Below are positions 22,973 through 38,049 of a DNA stretch of 64,000 bases, piece by piece. This DNA comes from Micropterix aruncella (Eukaryota; Arthropoda; Insecta; Lepidoptera; Micropterigidae), in contig OX155978.1 of assembly GCA_944548615.1 (NCBI GenBank), positions 7,176,609 to 7,240,608 of the forward strand. The letters are read 5' to 3'. The notes beneath the pieces are model-generated. The model was not told the origin of the DNA. It made no database searches and saw only the letters and a program-made list of their open reading frames with translations. The translations under genes and the position numbers were made by a program. Position 1 is the first letter of the stretch. Each line of letters begins with the position of its first letter.

Positions 22973-23265
22973 CCGGTTAGTTACTGTATAATTTACAGAT
23001 AATCCGAGAATTAAAGAAATCGAAAAACGAAGATGTCCTTGAACTGTTATGCAATGTATAAATATTTAAATATATATGCATAACGAGTACGAGTTTCTAA
23101 TGCCAAATTTATTTAAGTACCTATAAATTTATCGAGATACATTATATAAACGAGAGATTCGTGCTTCACGGCCTTATTGTGTGTTTTAAGCTGCGCGTAG
23201 TTTAGTTTTTCCTGTTAAGTTTTGGCAATTGTAAATTTATAAATAGTAAAGGAAACGAAAAAGAA
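22973..23265 (+). promoter_or_regulatory. Promoter and 5' UTR of ommochrome-binding-like gene 2
   Basis: TATATAAA at 23143-23150, 123 bp before the ATG. It is related to 6409-6727 along its whole length, including CGGCCTTATT-type sequence after the TATA box. Confidence 0.7.
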
Positions 23266-25097
<1,832 letters not shown>

Positions 25098-25489
25098 TTA
25101 TGTTTTTAATAAAATGAATCAATAAATGGAGAATAAACTAAATATAAGAGGTTTTATTATTTTCTCACCCCTTTACCATAAAGTTCCCTATTACCTTAAT
25201 TCGTTATATTTTAGGGGGGTGATGGATCCGTGCAGCTTGGGTGGATTTGGCCAAACTCTCTGTCATCTGGCTTGCCGTACATTTAAACTACCATCTGCAA
25301 CCCTCCTCGTAGAGGGACTTAACCGGACAGGTCCGATGTGAGCTTGTGCCACGGCTGTAATACTGCTGCAGTCGGAGGCGGTTGGAATAAAAAAAATCGC
25401 GGTTTCGAGGGAATACCCCAGGCAGAACTGGGCGGTACACGTGCCAGGTTATGTCAGGAGGCTATTGCCAGGAGGGACGGAGATGTATG

Positions 25490-25690
25490 TTTCCTACAGA
25501 CGGGACGGAGATGTACAGCATGGGATAGTTGTCGACGTGACGCCTTCTATCCATGAATTGATCCGTAGGCCACTTGAACCCGAGTGACCATGACGGGCTA
25601 AGGACGCTTCGGTCCACGATACATTCAAACTGAATAACAGCTTACGCCAAGCAAAAAGCCCGCGCAAGTGGCCTCGGACCCATGACCAGA
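25490..25690 (+). mobile_element. Family A, diverged partial copy
   Basis: GACGGGCTAAGGACGC, TCGGTCCACGATACATTCAA and GGCCTCGGACCCATGACCAG correspond to the middle of copy 4. The 3' end is missing. The preceding 250 bp may belong to the same copy but are too diverged to assign. Confidence 0.5.
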
Positions 25691-26092
25691 CTGCACTTAG
25701 AACAATATTAAATTGATTCTTACGTTTCTATTTTTGTTATTACGGAATTATATCACTATGAGGAATCCTTAAAAGCCCACAAGTTAATGTCATTGGAGAG
25801 CCGAAGAGTCTTGATCGATGCCGTATTCTTGCATGGGTTGGGAAATAATTCCATCGATGCGACCGCGATTTTGGAGCGCATTGAATTTTATGTTCCTCCC
25901 CGCCCTGTTCGATCGCATCGACTATTTCATCTCCCTGTGGCGAAAACCAACGCATCTCAAAATGCATTTCTATACAGAGCGTGTCATAGATATAATACAG
26001 ACTTTTTGAGTGTGGACATATTACACACAACAAAAACCTCTTATAAGAACTCAATAAAAAAAATCTAGACTCCACCTAGATGATCACAAAAC

Positions 26093-27350
<1,258 letters not shown>

Positions 27351-27499
27351 TATTTGACTTCCAATTAAGATATTCATCTGCGACTAGGCCAATAAATGTC
27401 TTACTATTTCTTGGCCTTGAATCAGGGTTGATAATTATTGAAAAACTTAGCATGCTAAATTTGACTTTGGTCCATGTGTATGCTATTTTTTCAACAATA

Positions 27500-27960
27500 G
27501 GCCCCAATCGTTTGTGTGGACCCTTATACCAACATTAATTAGAATATGTTTTAATTGCTTATGGGATACGCTGTCAAACGCTTTAGAAACATCTAAGGAA
27601 ACAGCAATTGATGGTGTTTGGCGGTCAATGCCGTCTAATATGTCTGTAACTGGGGTGTAATTCTTGACAAGTGTATTATGCTAAATTTGTCTATGGTCCA
27701 TTTGATTTACATTACCATAGACAAATATAGCATGCTAAATTTACAAGAATAGATCTTCAGAGGGTGATTCTTTAAGAAAATTCATTCTAATTTTCCGAGA
27801 GTCCTTTTGATTCACATGGGCCACAGACATATTAAGCATGACATATTTTTTAAGAATAGGCCCCAGGTCGAAATTGCATGGATCGTTGATTTACCCTTTC
27901 GGAAACCATTTTGTTTTCATGGAGAATATTGTTTGAGTGTAGAGTATAAGAAGGCGATTT
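27500..27960 (-). pseudogene. Reverse transcriptase fragments of a LINE
   Basis: On minus, 27870-27915 reads GFRKGKSTIHAIST. After about 200 bp of unrelated AT-rich sequence, 27510-27650 reads IAVSLDVSKAFDSVSHKQL, an RT motif A block. The interruption contains repeated CATGCTAAATTT and AATAGGCCCC fragments. The copy is heavily decayed. Confidence 0.6.
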
Positions 27961-28252
27961 GCAATTGTCTTTTATAATATTTTTAATATTTCTTAGTATA
28001 GGTACTTAATATGTTAAAATTTATTATTTCATTATGACACAACGGTTATAAAGTATCTTGTGAAAATACTGAGAGAAATTACGTTTAGTGAATTGTTCTT
28101 GTTCTTCGCTTTGAACTCTCGAGAATCAATAGCTCAAAACGAACACATTCCAAAATACGCGCATCGGCTGTCAAATCAATGTCAATTGTCAAAACAACAA
28201 ACTAACCTATAAATTGCAAAAAGAATAACGCTATTATTTATCGTTTCCAAAA

Positions 28253-31200
28253 ATGGTTTGTGAAAAGTGTCAGAAGAAGCTTGGAAAGGTGATAACTCCA
28301 GATCCTTGGAAATCTGGGGCTAGAAATACGATAGAATCTGGCGGGAGGCGAGTCGGCGAAAACAAAGCTCTAACCGCGTCAAAAGCTCGATTTAACCCAT
28401 ACAGCTCAAAATTCGCAGAGTGCAGGTATTTTTTCACGTAAAATAGGGATAGTTTACAAGAAATTAAAGCAAAAAGAGAGTGGGCATTTTGGGCCCACTT
28501 TTGCAATATCTGTAAATCACCAATGTAAAGATATAGAACATTTATATAGAACATGCTATAACGACTGATCTCAATTATGAGCCGTTTCTGAGTTATATCC
28601 TATTAAATATGGCGAATTACCTATATCCCCTAGGGCACCTAACACATCCAGGCATTGTATTTTTAATAACTAATTAAACGAAAACCGTCAGAGAATACCC
28701 GAAACGATAAAGTACATACGCTGTTTGAATTCAATCTATATATTCCTAAGAATTAACGAGTTTGCCAGCGGTATATGGAGGGGAAATAAAGGGTTATGTT
28801 GCTTGAACTCTGTAACGTGTCTCATGATTTCATTTCCTCTGTTTCCTGACATATGTAACATGCTAAGGTCAGCTGTTCAACATGGTTTACCCAATGACCG
28901 TACATCATAATATACTATCTTTTATGGATCTTCACTGCAAATAATATATTTTAAATAAATAATTTGCATGGGGGTTTTCATGTCATTAGCCATATTTAAT
29001 AACATTCCGATCTTCAAAACTCTGAAACGGCTCATAATTGAGGTAAGTTATAGTAGTCATAAATATTCTAGTTAAATAGATCTTTCCAATAGTAAATACT
29101 TCATTGTTATTGGAGCGGTGGGCCTATTCATTTATGCGCCCATTCATTTTTGCTATTGTCCCTTAGGAGACAACTCAAGGCAAACACTTTTGAGTTGTCA
29201 ACTACTACGGGCTTACCCTCCACCCCAGGAAGTTATAATGATAATAATGATATTAAAACGACGATGCCTAAAAACGACTCCGCCGGTGTATAGCTGCTGA
29301 AGGGAACTTAAATTATTTTATTTGTTGTGTGGAGCCTTTCTTAGGTCCTTTTGAGCCTTGTAACACTGCGACCATTGCTGATCTATTGTGTGCGCCACCT
29401 ACTATAGTTCTGCGCTTAGCCTCGTGTCATTTAAGAACCTTAACAGGCTTTTGGCGCCAGAATGTTTTACCTCCTCAGGTTGGAGGTAATGCCCTCCCAA
29501 GTGGGTGTATCTTTTACGCATCAGCGGGCCGCACTCGCACATGAGATGCAGGGGATTTTCCTCAGCCCCTTGGCAGAACCTGCACATTTTCGTGTCCCGG
29601 AGCTTGAGGTTGTACATGTGTTTGTTCAGGCCACAATGCCCCGTGAGCGCCTTCACCAGTATGCGTAGATTGACCCATTTAGCGATAATGCCTCAAGTGC
29701 AGTCTTACGGTCGTAAGCCTTAATTAGGGCTTTGAAATTATTCAACCCTGGCGTGTTGTTCCAGTGGTTGACGGATTGTTTTAGAACATATGTTTTTGAG
29801 CGTTAGGTTTGCAAGGCTTTTTGTTACGCCACAGCAAGATTCAGGGCCGTATAACGTTCCTTTTGTTCCCGTCTTAGCAAGTTCGTCGGCTTTTTCATTT
29901 CCCTCGATTCCTGCATGGCCGGGAACCCATCTTAGAACTACCCTGTTCTTTTCGCCCAGGGAATTCAGTAGTGATACACAGTTTTGCACCAGCTTTGAAT
30001 TAATGGTATAACTAATTTGTAGGCGACAATGTTATTGTTTGAAACAAATGAAAACTTTGGTAGATAAAAAATCAGTGTCATTACTTATCTCACACACCTC
30101 GTAACTTAGCCGTACTGTTATGAGAATGTGTGCATCTTGAAACGAGTTTTCCGGTGAAAACGAGTTGTCCGGGTATGGAATCACTTTAGCACTCCATCAT
30201 AACTGTGGTATAATTTTCGGGAAACATATTTTTTTATTACCTTTTAAAAAAAAAAACAAATACCATTCTGTAAAAAGTCGTTTTAACATTTCTCTTTTTG
30301 TTACATTGTAGCGCGAGTGTGACAGTCGTCAGTCAGCCCCATGATTGCAGTATGGGATATTTTTTTTTTTAACCCTTCGGCTACGTAACGACCAAATTTG
30401 GTTGCACATCAGAACACCGTTGACTACGTAACGACCAATATTGGCGTCTTGCTCCCGGAGCGCACAGTAATATTATTTTCTAATTCGAACGCATCCTAAA
30501 ATCCATCCATACAAAGATATCTCATTATTACCATAGATACACATAGACAGCCGCTAGAATAATTTCGCGCGTCATTCCGCGGATATTTCTAGTAAACTTC
30601 CATTATCAAACATCATCATTTTTTTTTTCCAGAAATCATCAAAATTTTTATTGGTTTTTATCAGCTAATATCAAAATATTTTTGTATGTAAATAAGCAAA
30701 ACGAAATATTACCTTTGATAGAGAATCTAATAAAGATCACGATAGTATTTACAATTTCTAAATAGGATTCCACATTTTTCCGTAAGTCAAGTAAAAGTTA
30801 AACATGTCGAGTTTTTTTCACTTTTTCGACTTTCTCATATTTATTCATAATTATCTATATATTTTACAAAATGAGATTTCAATATTCTATATACTAAATT
30901 TCAATGCAATCATTGCACAGTTATTCTTTTTATGATTGCTATAGTAGTTCCATAGTTATAGTACTTTTTGTCGAGCGCGGCGATATTGCAAGAAATTATT
31001 ATTATTATTATTATTATTTATTCTGGACAGGCAGCTCTGCTGATACGTCCAGATCAGATCTTGTAAAGCTAAACAATATTAACAATATAATATAAACAAT
31101 ATTAACAAGTTTTTAGGTACAAATCGAGTCATTTTTTAAATTGATTGACAGAGATTGCACTAATCACTTCAAATGGTAGTTTATTCCACATGTCCACCAC

Positions 31201-33418
31201 TCTATTTGGCAAAACGTTCTTAAGAGGATTAGATTTAAATTTTGTACGGTTGAGTTTTTTGTTGTGACCTCGAAGATTTGTATTGACGTTGAATTTGTAA
31301 ATATTATTCAGTCCAGGTACATCGTAATAATGTGTTAGAATTTTATATGTCTCAATCAGGTCCCCTCTTTGTCTTCTTTGTTTGAGTGTAGTAATTCCAA
31401 GTAATTTCAAGTGATCTTCATAATTCCTATTTTTCAGGCCCACTGGCATTTTGGTTTGCAATTCCAATAAATTGACGCGGACTGCCATGAAATTATGCCA
31501 CTACTCGAAGGGTTAAGATACACTCGTATTGAAACAAACTTAATACAATAATGCCATATTGTCCCTCGAAAACGTTTTTAAAAAAACTATTTTTCAAGTA
31601 TGGCACCACTTTTGCACTCCACAGAAGTATGGCAACTCATTGTATTACATAGTAACAGACTCATTGTATTACAAACTTTCTACGATTCAAGTTCCATACT
31701 GTAATAAATCGTTTTATATTATTAAATAAATGTTCTTTTTGCGGTATGGCAGATATTTGGAACCATTGAAACGGTATAGCATAGTGATTTTCGTGAAACT
31801 TTATCTAAAAATAATAATTAAAAAAAAAAAAAAATGTAACAAATTTAAAACAAAATATTAAAAAAATACTTTTTTAAATTGGTATAGTGGGCCATAAGTA
31901 GTAGTAGTAGTATATGTAGTAGCAGCCCTTGATGTAGTAGTATATGTAGTAGCTCACCTGGATCTATAAGATCTTTTGTAACTATCTACTTTGTAGTTGG
32001 ATCAGTAGTCTGCTAGTAGCCCGGTACTGCTTATCAGTCCATGCAGGTCACTGACCTTCAAGTTGGGCAGATCGCTGGGTTCGAGAAAGGCTCGTCCCAT
32101 TAACCCCTCGCGTACCAGACGGCCCGAAACGTCCAGAATTGATATTTACCGTCGAACCCCAGACGGCCCGAAATGGCCAGGCGAGGCCGACCGCTAATTA
32201 TGTTAGTACAACTTTGACTAATAATTATGAATAATCTTTATTGCTTTACATAACGACGTTACAAATATCTAATAGCAAATTTCAATAGGAACATAAAACA
32301 GGTCTTTTTTAGACGATCGGTGTGACAGTTTCGGAGTAATAGTTTTTTTTCTGAAACGCCATCTTTTTTTTGAGACTCGCGAATTTCTTACGGGCCGTAA
32401 GGCACACATTAAAATTCAAACCGCGGGCCGCGAGGGGTTAAACTGTCTTTTTGCGGCGAGGCCTGGGCAGCGACCAACGATGTGTATGCTGTCTTCAGGT
32501 TCTTCGCCACATATTCGGCAGTCTTTGCTCTCGGTCAAGCCACAGTATACCACCCAGTAGCTTTACTCTCGAGCTACAAGGCAATGCGGGAAGAGGATGC
32601 GAGGCATGTGGGCAGAGGGGTTCGTGACGACGAACGTGAACGGTACGCATTACGGGCAGGTAATGGCTGCCGACCTTTTCAAGCGTTTGGATATCTGCCT
32701 AGGCCGAGTAGCAAAACATCTGGCAACCATATCCGAGCCCTTACGACTCGAAACGTATTCGCTTTGATTTCAATTTTGTTCTAAGAGAAGCTACTGTCTG
32801 GTATATTATGGTCAAGCCAAGGTTGAATAGATCTGCTCTAAGGGTTGTGTGTCCGGTGCGGAGACCGATACTGGTTCTAAGGATTTTCTTGCTTATGTCA
32901 AGTACGGCCTTGGTTTTCTTTGGAAGTGGTTGCTCCATCATGGCTTTTGCCTGGCGGCATCCTTGGCTCTGTTTCCAGGATACCCAATGTTCCTGCTCCA
33001 AGCAGTCCCTGATGATGTGTGGCCATAAGCTCCACCATAAAAGTTTGGCATTTGGCTAGGGCAGATTCATTATTTATCATCAAATGAAAAGTTTAATTAA
33101 TTACCTAATTAGACTCCCGAATGGTCGCCATACTTGTAACAAATGACTTGGATTTTTTTACCGGTCTATAATATTTACATATCGCCGTCAGGTCAACCTC
33201 CTTCCCGAAGAGTCCTTGACTCATTCCATAAGTCCTTGACTACTTGTTGGAAAAGTTTTGAGTTGACGCAACTGTTTTTTTTTTTCAGAATTTGCCGTAC
33301 AAAAGTTCACCAAGTGGGTTCACACTATTGCCAAGCATGCGCATATAAGAAAGGCATATGCGCTATGTGCGGAAAGAAGCTCCTGGACACCAAAAACTAT
33401 CGACAAAGCTCTACATAG
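28253..33418 (+). CDS. CRIPT: CRIPT, cysteine-rich PDZ-binding protein (2 exons, 100 aa)
   Basis: Coding exons 28253-28425 and 33289-33418 (173 + 130 = 303 nt), donor GTATTT, acceptor TTTTTCAG, consistent phase. Exon 1 starts MVCEKCQKKLGKVITPD and exon 2 carries the paired CxxC zinc-binding motifs (HYCQACAYKKGICAMC) and the end KKLLDTKNYRQSST. It matches the very conserved CRIPT family over its full length (vertebrate protein 101 aa). CRIPT was described as a PSD-95 PDZ3 ligand and is also linked to the minor spliceosome. The final SST is not the QTSV-type PDZ ligand of vertebrates. The 4.86-kb intron is filled with mobile DNA (see the entries from 28488 to 33062). Confidence 0.95.
28488..29130. 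mobile_element. Foldback element in the CRIPT intron
   Basis: Two inverted blocks, about 28488-28625 and 28980-29125, share CTCAATTATGAGCCGTTTC and TATTAAATATGGC in opposite orientation and end in GGGCCCAC/GGCCCACC-like termini. About 350 bp of unrelated AT-rich sequence lies between them. No ORF. Confidence 0.6.
29169..29240 (-). mobile_element. Family A 3'-end scrap preceded by a hairpin
   Basis: GAGTTGTCAACTACTACGGG matches the family A 3' terminus. The adjacent GACAACTCAA (29169-29178) and TTGAGTTGTC (29190-29199) form a perfect 10-bp stem with an 11-nt loop. Confidence 0.45.
29307..30001 (-). pseudogene. RNase H and C-terminus of a LINE, copy N2
   Basis: Minus strand. 29738-29989 encodes an RNase H segment, WVPGHAGIEGNEKADELAKT. 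After a frame break, 29402-29656 encodes ALTGHCGLNKHMYNLKLRDT and CRFCQGAEENPLHLMCEC. The 3' terminus (29307-29330) has the shared CACACAACAAATAAAAT. Its order is RNase H then Cys motif. R1, LOA or I-type elements are candidates. Confidence 0.8.
30373..31512. mobile_element. TTAA-flanked MITE, family F, with a nested LINE end
   Basis: TTAA at 30369-30372 and 31513-31516. Left end CCCTTCGGCTACGTAACG, right end CGAAGGG. Two subterminal direct repeats of CTACGTAACGACCAA occur at about 30380 and 30424. Without the nested LINE insertion it would be about 640 bp. Confidence 0.75.
31000..31488 (-). mobile_element. CR1-like LINE 3' end, 5'-truncated, 8-bp TSD
   Basis: Encodes a reverse transcriptase C-terminus (RGDLIETYKIL, NVNTNLRGHNKKL, VVDMWNKLPFEVISA) and ends in an ATT/AAT triplet tail (30996-31020). 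GAAATTAT occurs at 30992-30999 and 31489-31496 as the target-site duplication. It is inserted inside the family F MITE. Confidence 0.8.
31580..32090. other. Noncoding, short GTA-type simple repeat
   Basis: AGTAGTAGTAGTATATGTAGTAG-like simple sequence at about 31898-31960. Nothing else recognised. Confidence 0.4.
32104..32437. mobile_element. TTAA-flanked MITE, family G (334 bp)
   Basis: TTAA at 32100-32103 and 32438-32441. Ends CCCCTCGCG, inverted. Two subterminal copies of CCAGACGGCCCGAAA at about 32117 and 32159. The interior is AT-rich. No ORF. Confidence 0.85.
32442..33062 (-). pseudogene. C-terminal region and 3' UTR of a LINE, family K copy 1
   Basis: Minus strand. Reads HWVSWKQSQGCRQAKAMMEQ and GLRTGHTTLRADLFNLG, the C-terminal pattern of RNase H-bearing LINEs, followed by a noncoding 3' part with AGAAGCTACTGTCTGGTATA. 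A related 3' part is at 37440-37690, and a 50-bp tail piece is at 54496-54545. Confidence 0.6.
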
Positions 33419-33599
33419 CATATCTATAACTTTAAGAAACTTTACTATTCCATTGACATTAAACTTCGTTGTCATCTTCTCCCAGGATCTTTTAAAACGG
33501 TCCGAATAGAGAATACCTTAAGGCAGAGGATTTCAACCTTTTTTTTACTGCCACATTTTCTTTCCTAAAATTTCACAGAACACTATGTGTGCGCTTACA

Positions 33600-34048
33600 G
33601 TCAACCTTGTAATCACGTGATGTTTATTAGCAACTTTTAACCCCTCTCCCCCCTGGTGATACGTGGTGAGGTTTTAGACTGACCCCCCCCCCCCACTACT
33701 TAAAATCATGTGTATTTTTTTGTACAAAGTATTTTTTTTTAAATATGGAATATTAACTTTAAATACAGGTTTAATCTAATTTAAATCTGGAAAATTAAGC
33801 ACCGTGATAAAAATGTCCAGACAGACATTAAAGTTGCAGGTTATTTCTGACTGGCATAAAAATAATAAAGGAAAGGTCAAGGTTCCGGCGAGTCAAGGTT
33901 ACGCACCGTTTATCGGTTTAGAAATCGCGCATTCAACAAAAAATAAATACATGTGATATCTCACTACACCCCCTTGTAATATTTCGTGATTTTTTCCGAA
34001 CCCCTCACCCCTTTCGAGCCTCATGTGATTAATGGACGATCCCCAAGG
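33600..34048. mobile_element. Foldback MITE with C-rich termini
   Basis: Right end TCATGTGATTAATGGACGATCCCC. The left part has related sequence in the opposite sense (AATCACGTGATG, then poly-C). It resembles the element entering at 63908. The poly-C run near 33685 makes exact ends uncertain. Confidence 0.4.
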
Positions 34049-34239
34049 GCACATCAAGCTTTATAGTTACAAAACAGTATCATCAGAACTGCATAGAATA
34101 CCTCAATGCAAATAAATGTTAATTTGCTTTTGACTGTACATTGTTTAAAATGAAAGATGATTAATTGTTTATTACTTTATTTGTAACGTATAGTAAACTC
34201 AGTGTGAGATTTGGGCCTGGCGCAGTGTACAGAAATAGG

Positions 34240-34757
34240 AGGGGGTACTCAAAAGTAATGGGATTTTTTTTTAAACTAATTGTAATAACTTAATAATAAA
34301 ATCCAAGTTAGTCTCCTACAAAGTACTCTATTTAAAGCAACACACTTTATATTATGATATATGTGTTTCAATTGGTTAAAACATCTCTGGAACTTCTCAA
34401 TTGAGATCTCCTTTAGCGCCGCCTGCGAAGTTCCTTTCACCTCCTCCACTTCTTCAAATCTCTTCCCTTTGAGGTCCTAATCATTCTAGGGAACAGAAAG
34501 AAGTCAGAGGGAGCCAGTTCGGGTGAGTAGGGTGAAGGACAGTCCATCTCTAAGAAGCCAAATATCGACGAATGCTCAAAGCTATGTCGGGCACTCTTGG
34601 AATAAACTATGCTGCAACGCATCTCATCCCCAAATCGTCACTCAAAATCCGTTGACAGGCACTCCAAAAGATACCTGTAACTTCTGAAGGTTCCGTAATA
34701 GTAAATCTGGGGTGTTCATTAATTTTTTCCTGATTTTTTCAACGTTTTCCGGGATGT
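34240..34757 (-). pseudogene. Mariner-like transposase fragment (older copy)
   Basis: Reads YSPELAPSDFFLFPRM on minus at about 34480-34540, the mariner C-terminal catalytic region, followed by degenerate sequence. It starts near GTACTCAAAAGTAATGGG and is cut on the right by the mariner at 34759. Confidence 0.65.
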
Positions 34758-35135
34758 ACGAGGCCGGTCCGATAAGTACTTAGCCTACGAAAGAAAAACG
34801 AACATTTTGGAAAAGTAGCGATTTATTTTTTCATATAATCTCCTTTTAGTTCGATACACTTGACCCACCGATGCTCCAACTTCTTTAACCCGTCTGAAAA
34901 ATACATTTTCTCGAGGTCTCCAAAGTAGGCCTCTGTGGCGGCGATGACCTCCTCATTCGACTCAAATTACTGCCCGGCGAGTGACTTTTTCAAGTTTGGG
35001 AACAAAAAGAAGCCGCACAGGGCCAAATCTGGAGAATACGATGGATGGGGCAGCAGTTCGTATCCTAATTCAACCAATTTCACCGTGGCGAGGGCGGAGG
35101 TGTGAGCCGGTGCGTTGTCATGGTGAAAGAGCACT

Positions 35136-35940
35136 TTTTAACACGCTTTTATTAGGTCGACCTGTATGTAACTATGTAATGGAATCTAAGGTAACTAATT
35201 TAACCATCTTCCAAGGATCGTAGCGTCATGAAAATTGGTAGCTGTATGTAGTTCTGATGACAATACAATTATATGGTACTGTCGAACTGATCTGATGATG
35301 GAGTCGGAAGATATTTTCAAATTTCAAATTATTTATTGAGTTCAAATTATGAGTACATTCAATATACAAAAGTCTTAACCTAACTAGGCTGCCGCCTATT
35401 CCAAGGTAGACAATTTATTTTAATTATCCTAAGAAATCTATTATATTATATTTATATAAATAAACAAAATCATACTTAATGTAACAGAAATATCTTAATT
35501 ACCTAATAAAAATTTGTAAGAAAATGTCATGAAAATTGTCAATATTATTTTATTTTAAAACATGATAAAAATTAATATATATTTATATATGTATTAATAA
35601 GTATTATTATGTATATACAAAATAAATTCACAAAAATTAAAATAAAATTACATTTAGAAATCATTAATTTATATTACTACATAATATACTATTACGTTTT
35701 TATTATAAAGATTCAATTATTTAATAAGGTGTTCAATATCTGCATTTGTACAATTTAAGAGGTAGGCACTCAAACTAATGATGTGAATAATATGAACTGG
35801 AACTTCATGATGGAACATCGTATCATAGCTGTGTTTGGACTTGTTAGAAAAGTCTTGAAATGAACTTTGACCAGGATTAGGTTTTAAGGTCTGATAATGT
35901 GGTTTTTACGTGCATTTAAAAAAAGCGTGTTTTTAGTGCT
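35136..35940. mobile_element. About 800-bp insertion inside the mariner
   Basis: Ends are inverted: AACACGCTTTTATTAGG at the left and AAAAAAAGCGTGTT at the right. The interior is AT-rich and noncoding. It separates the N-terminal and C-terminal transposase halves of the mariner. Confidence 0.7.
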
Positions 35941-36549
35941 TTTTTTTAAACTATTTATTTATTTCTTTTCTAAATGGGGACATTTTCTCTGCAATTCGGC
36001 GTCGAATCGGTCCTCGAATCGGCATAGTACAGCCCTGTGACCGTTTTGACCTTCTCCAGGTAGTCGATGTAGATCACACCTTGTAAATCCCAGAAAACGG
36101 TGGCCATCACCTTTCCGGCCGATAGGACAGTCTTCGCCTTCTTCGGAGCACGTTCGCTGAGTGAAATCCAATGTTTCGACTGTTCCTTGGTCTCTGGTGT
36201 GTACCAGTGGATCCATGTTTCGTCGACGGTCACGAAAAAACGCAGAAACCCCTTCAGATCGCGCTTAAACAGTGTCAAACACTGCTCTAAAGTGGTTTCA
36301 CGGTTGCGCTCGTTATCCGGTGTGAAAGCTGTCGGCACCCATCGCGCCGACAGCTTTCTCATGCCAGGATATGACCCACGCGGTCTTTTGAGATGCCTAG
36401 TGTCTCAGCTATCTCGCGCACCTTCAATCGGCGGTCTGCCAATACGAGATCGTGGATTTTTGTCAGGTTATCCTCCGTGGTAGCCGTTTTCGGGGCACCT
36501 GGGCATGGCTCATCAAAAACCGACGTGCGACCACTTTGAAACTTGTTAA

Positions 36550-36812
36550 CCCTTCAGGCCTCGGCCCCTCAGCCGATTGACAAGTTGATGTCCCAAAAAA
36601 TTTTAGTAAAAATTAGTAAAAAAATTGAATTATGACACTGTCTCACCTAAAACATTAATTACTGCCAAACCACTGTACCCATAATTAAAATTAAACATAT
36701 TAACATAATAAAACATAATAAAATAAAACAAATTAAATTAAAATAAAATTAAAACGGGCCCGTCACGCTGAATCAGTTTGTGGCCGATATCGGCCAATCG
36801 GGGCTTGAGGGG
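36550..36812. mobile_element. TTAA-flanked MITE, family E, copy 2 (263 bp)
   Basis: TTAA at 36546-36549 and 36813-36816. Nearly identical to copies 1 and 3. Inserted in the mariner transposase N-terminal region. Confidence 0.93.
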
Positions 36813-37172
36813 TTAAACCAATTTTTGACGGTCGACATCGAAGGAGAAGAGTCACCGTACACAGCATCCAAGCGCTTTTCAATTTCGCTGCGCGATTTCC
36901 CTTCCAAAAACAAGAATCGAATCTCCGACCGATATTGCTTTTTCCATTTTTACAAAATCCGCGGACCCACCCGCTTTCACACGCGGTCAAAACAAAACTA
37001 CGAGTTCGATTCGGCTGAATTTTCGACAGTAGCCGTCTACGAGAATGTACTACACTTAGAGTATAAATATAGCTTGCTTATTTATACTCTAAGGTACTAC
37101 ACGATAGTAAATTTCTCTTGCGATAGTGGCACCATCGGGCGGTGAGGCTAAGAACTTATCGGATCGCCCTCG

Positions 37173-37440
37173 TAGCTCGTTCAAGGGTGACCAGTTCGAT
37201 GTTCGTCTTTCACATTCAATTGAAGCGACTATACCACTCATAAGCCCGGGTGCGACTCATTCTATCATTCTTATAGGCTTCTTCTAAGCATTTTATAAGC
37301 CTGAACCGCAGTTTCCTTCAACCAGGAGAAAAACCTCAAATACTTGTTGTACTTTTTGCAAAGGTTACAAAACAACGAAACATTGCGCCACTCCTAATGC
37401 ATTTACAGTGACGCAGCTGGCTAGACTGACTCACAGGGAC
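37173..37440. other. No recognisable feature
   Basis: Short noncoding stretch between the mariner and the family K tail. Confidence 0.4.
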
Positions 37441-37690
37441 CTATGCCACAGTATACCAACCAGTAGCTTTACTCTCGAGCTACAGGGCACTGCGGGAAGA
37501 GGGTGCGAGGAATGTGGGCAGAGGTTACGCCTTTAGTTAGCATTATGCGCAGGTAAAGGCTGGCGGCGTTTTCGAGCGTTTGGATATCTGTGTGGCCCGA
37601 GTAGCAGGACATCTGGCGACCATATCCGAGCCCTTCCGACTCGTATTCGATTTGATTTCAATTTTGTTCTAAGAGAAGCTACAGTCTGGT
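37440..37690 (-). mobile_element. Family K LINE 3' part, copy 2
   Basis: Matches 32540-32810 (AGTAGCTTTACTCTCGAGCT, TTTGGATATCTG, AGAAGCTACAGTCTGGTATA). Confidence 0.6.
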
Positions 37691-37734
37691 ATACTGTGCA
37701 TATACTAAGTGGGAATGCAGCAACAACAGTCCCG

Positions 37735-37960
37735 TTACTTTAGGGTTTCTCCTCATATATAATTCCTTGGCAAATTGTCGGCAGACATACTCCCATTTCT
37801 TCTTCGATGGATAGAAGTCTTTCGCGTTTAACACATTTTATATTTATTGTCAATGCTGAAAATCCCTGTTCGCACAGATACGAGATTGAAAATGGTAAAA
37901 GACCTACGACTGCTTTTTTACTCAACTCTGGGTATTCCAAGGAAATTTATATCTAAAACT
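37735..37960 (-). pseudogene. hAT (ZBED/Buster-like) transposase C-terminal fragment
   Basis: Reads EYPELSKKAVVGLLPFSISY then LCEQGFSALT, the conserved block near the C-terminus of Buster-type hAT transposases and their ZBED5-like domesticated relatives. Only about 66 residues remain. Confidence 0.65.
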
Positions 37961-38049
37961 TGTTTAAATGCAGCTCCTTGATTTTAATTGTAAATAAAAT
38001 ACAAACGGAGCTGCCATGGAATTCACCGACCGAAGTCGGGCCCATCACA

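Larger units (their letters stand above)
34759..37172 (-). mobile_element. Mariner element, complete ends, interrupted by two insertions
   Basis: TA duplications at 34757-34758 and 37173-37174. Inverted ends of about 28 bp both contain CGATAAGT and CTTAGCC. Transposase pieces on minus: N-terminal helix-turn-helix (QYRSEIRFLFLEGKSRSEI at about 36870-36960), middle at 35970-36362 (VTVDETWIHWYTPETKEQSK, MATVFWDLQGV), and C-terminal YSPDLALCGFFLFPNL at about 34980-35060. Two insertions split it: a family E MITE at 36550-36812 and an about 800-bp element at 35136-35940. Subtracting them leaves about 1.3 kb, the normal mariner length. Stops and frameshifts make it inactive. Confidence 0.9.
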
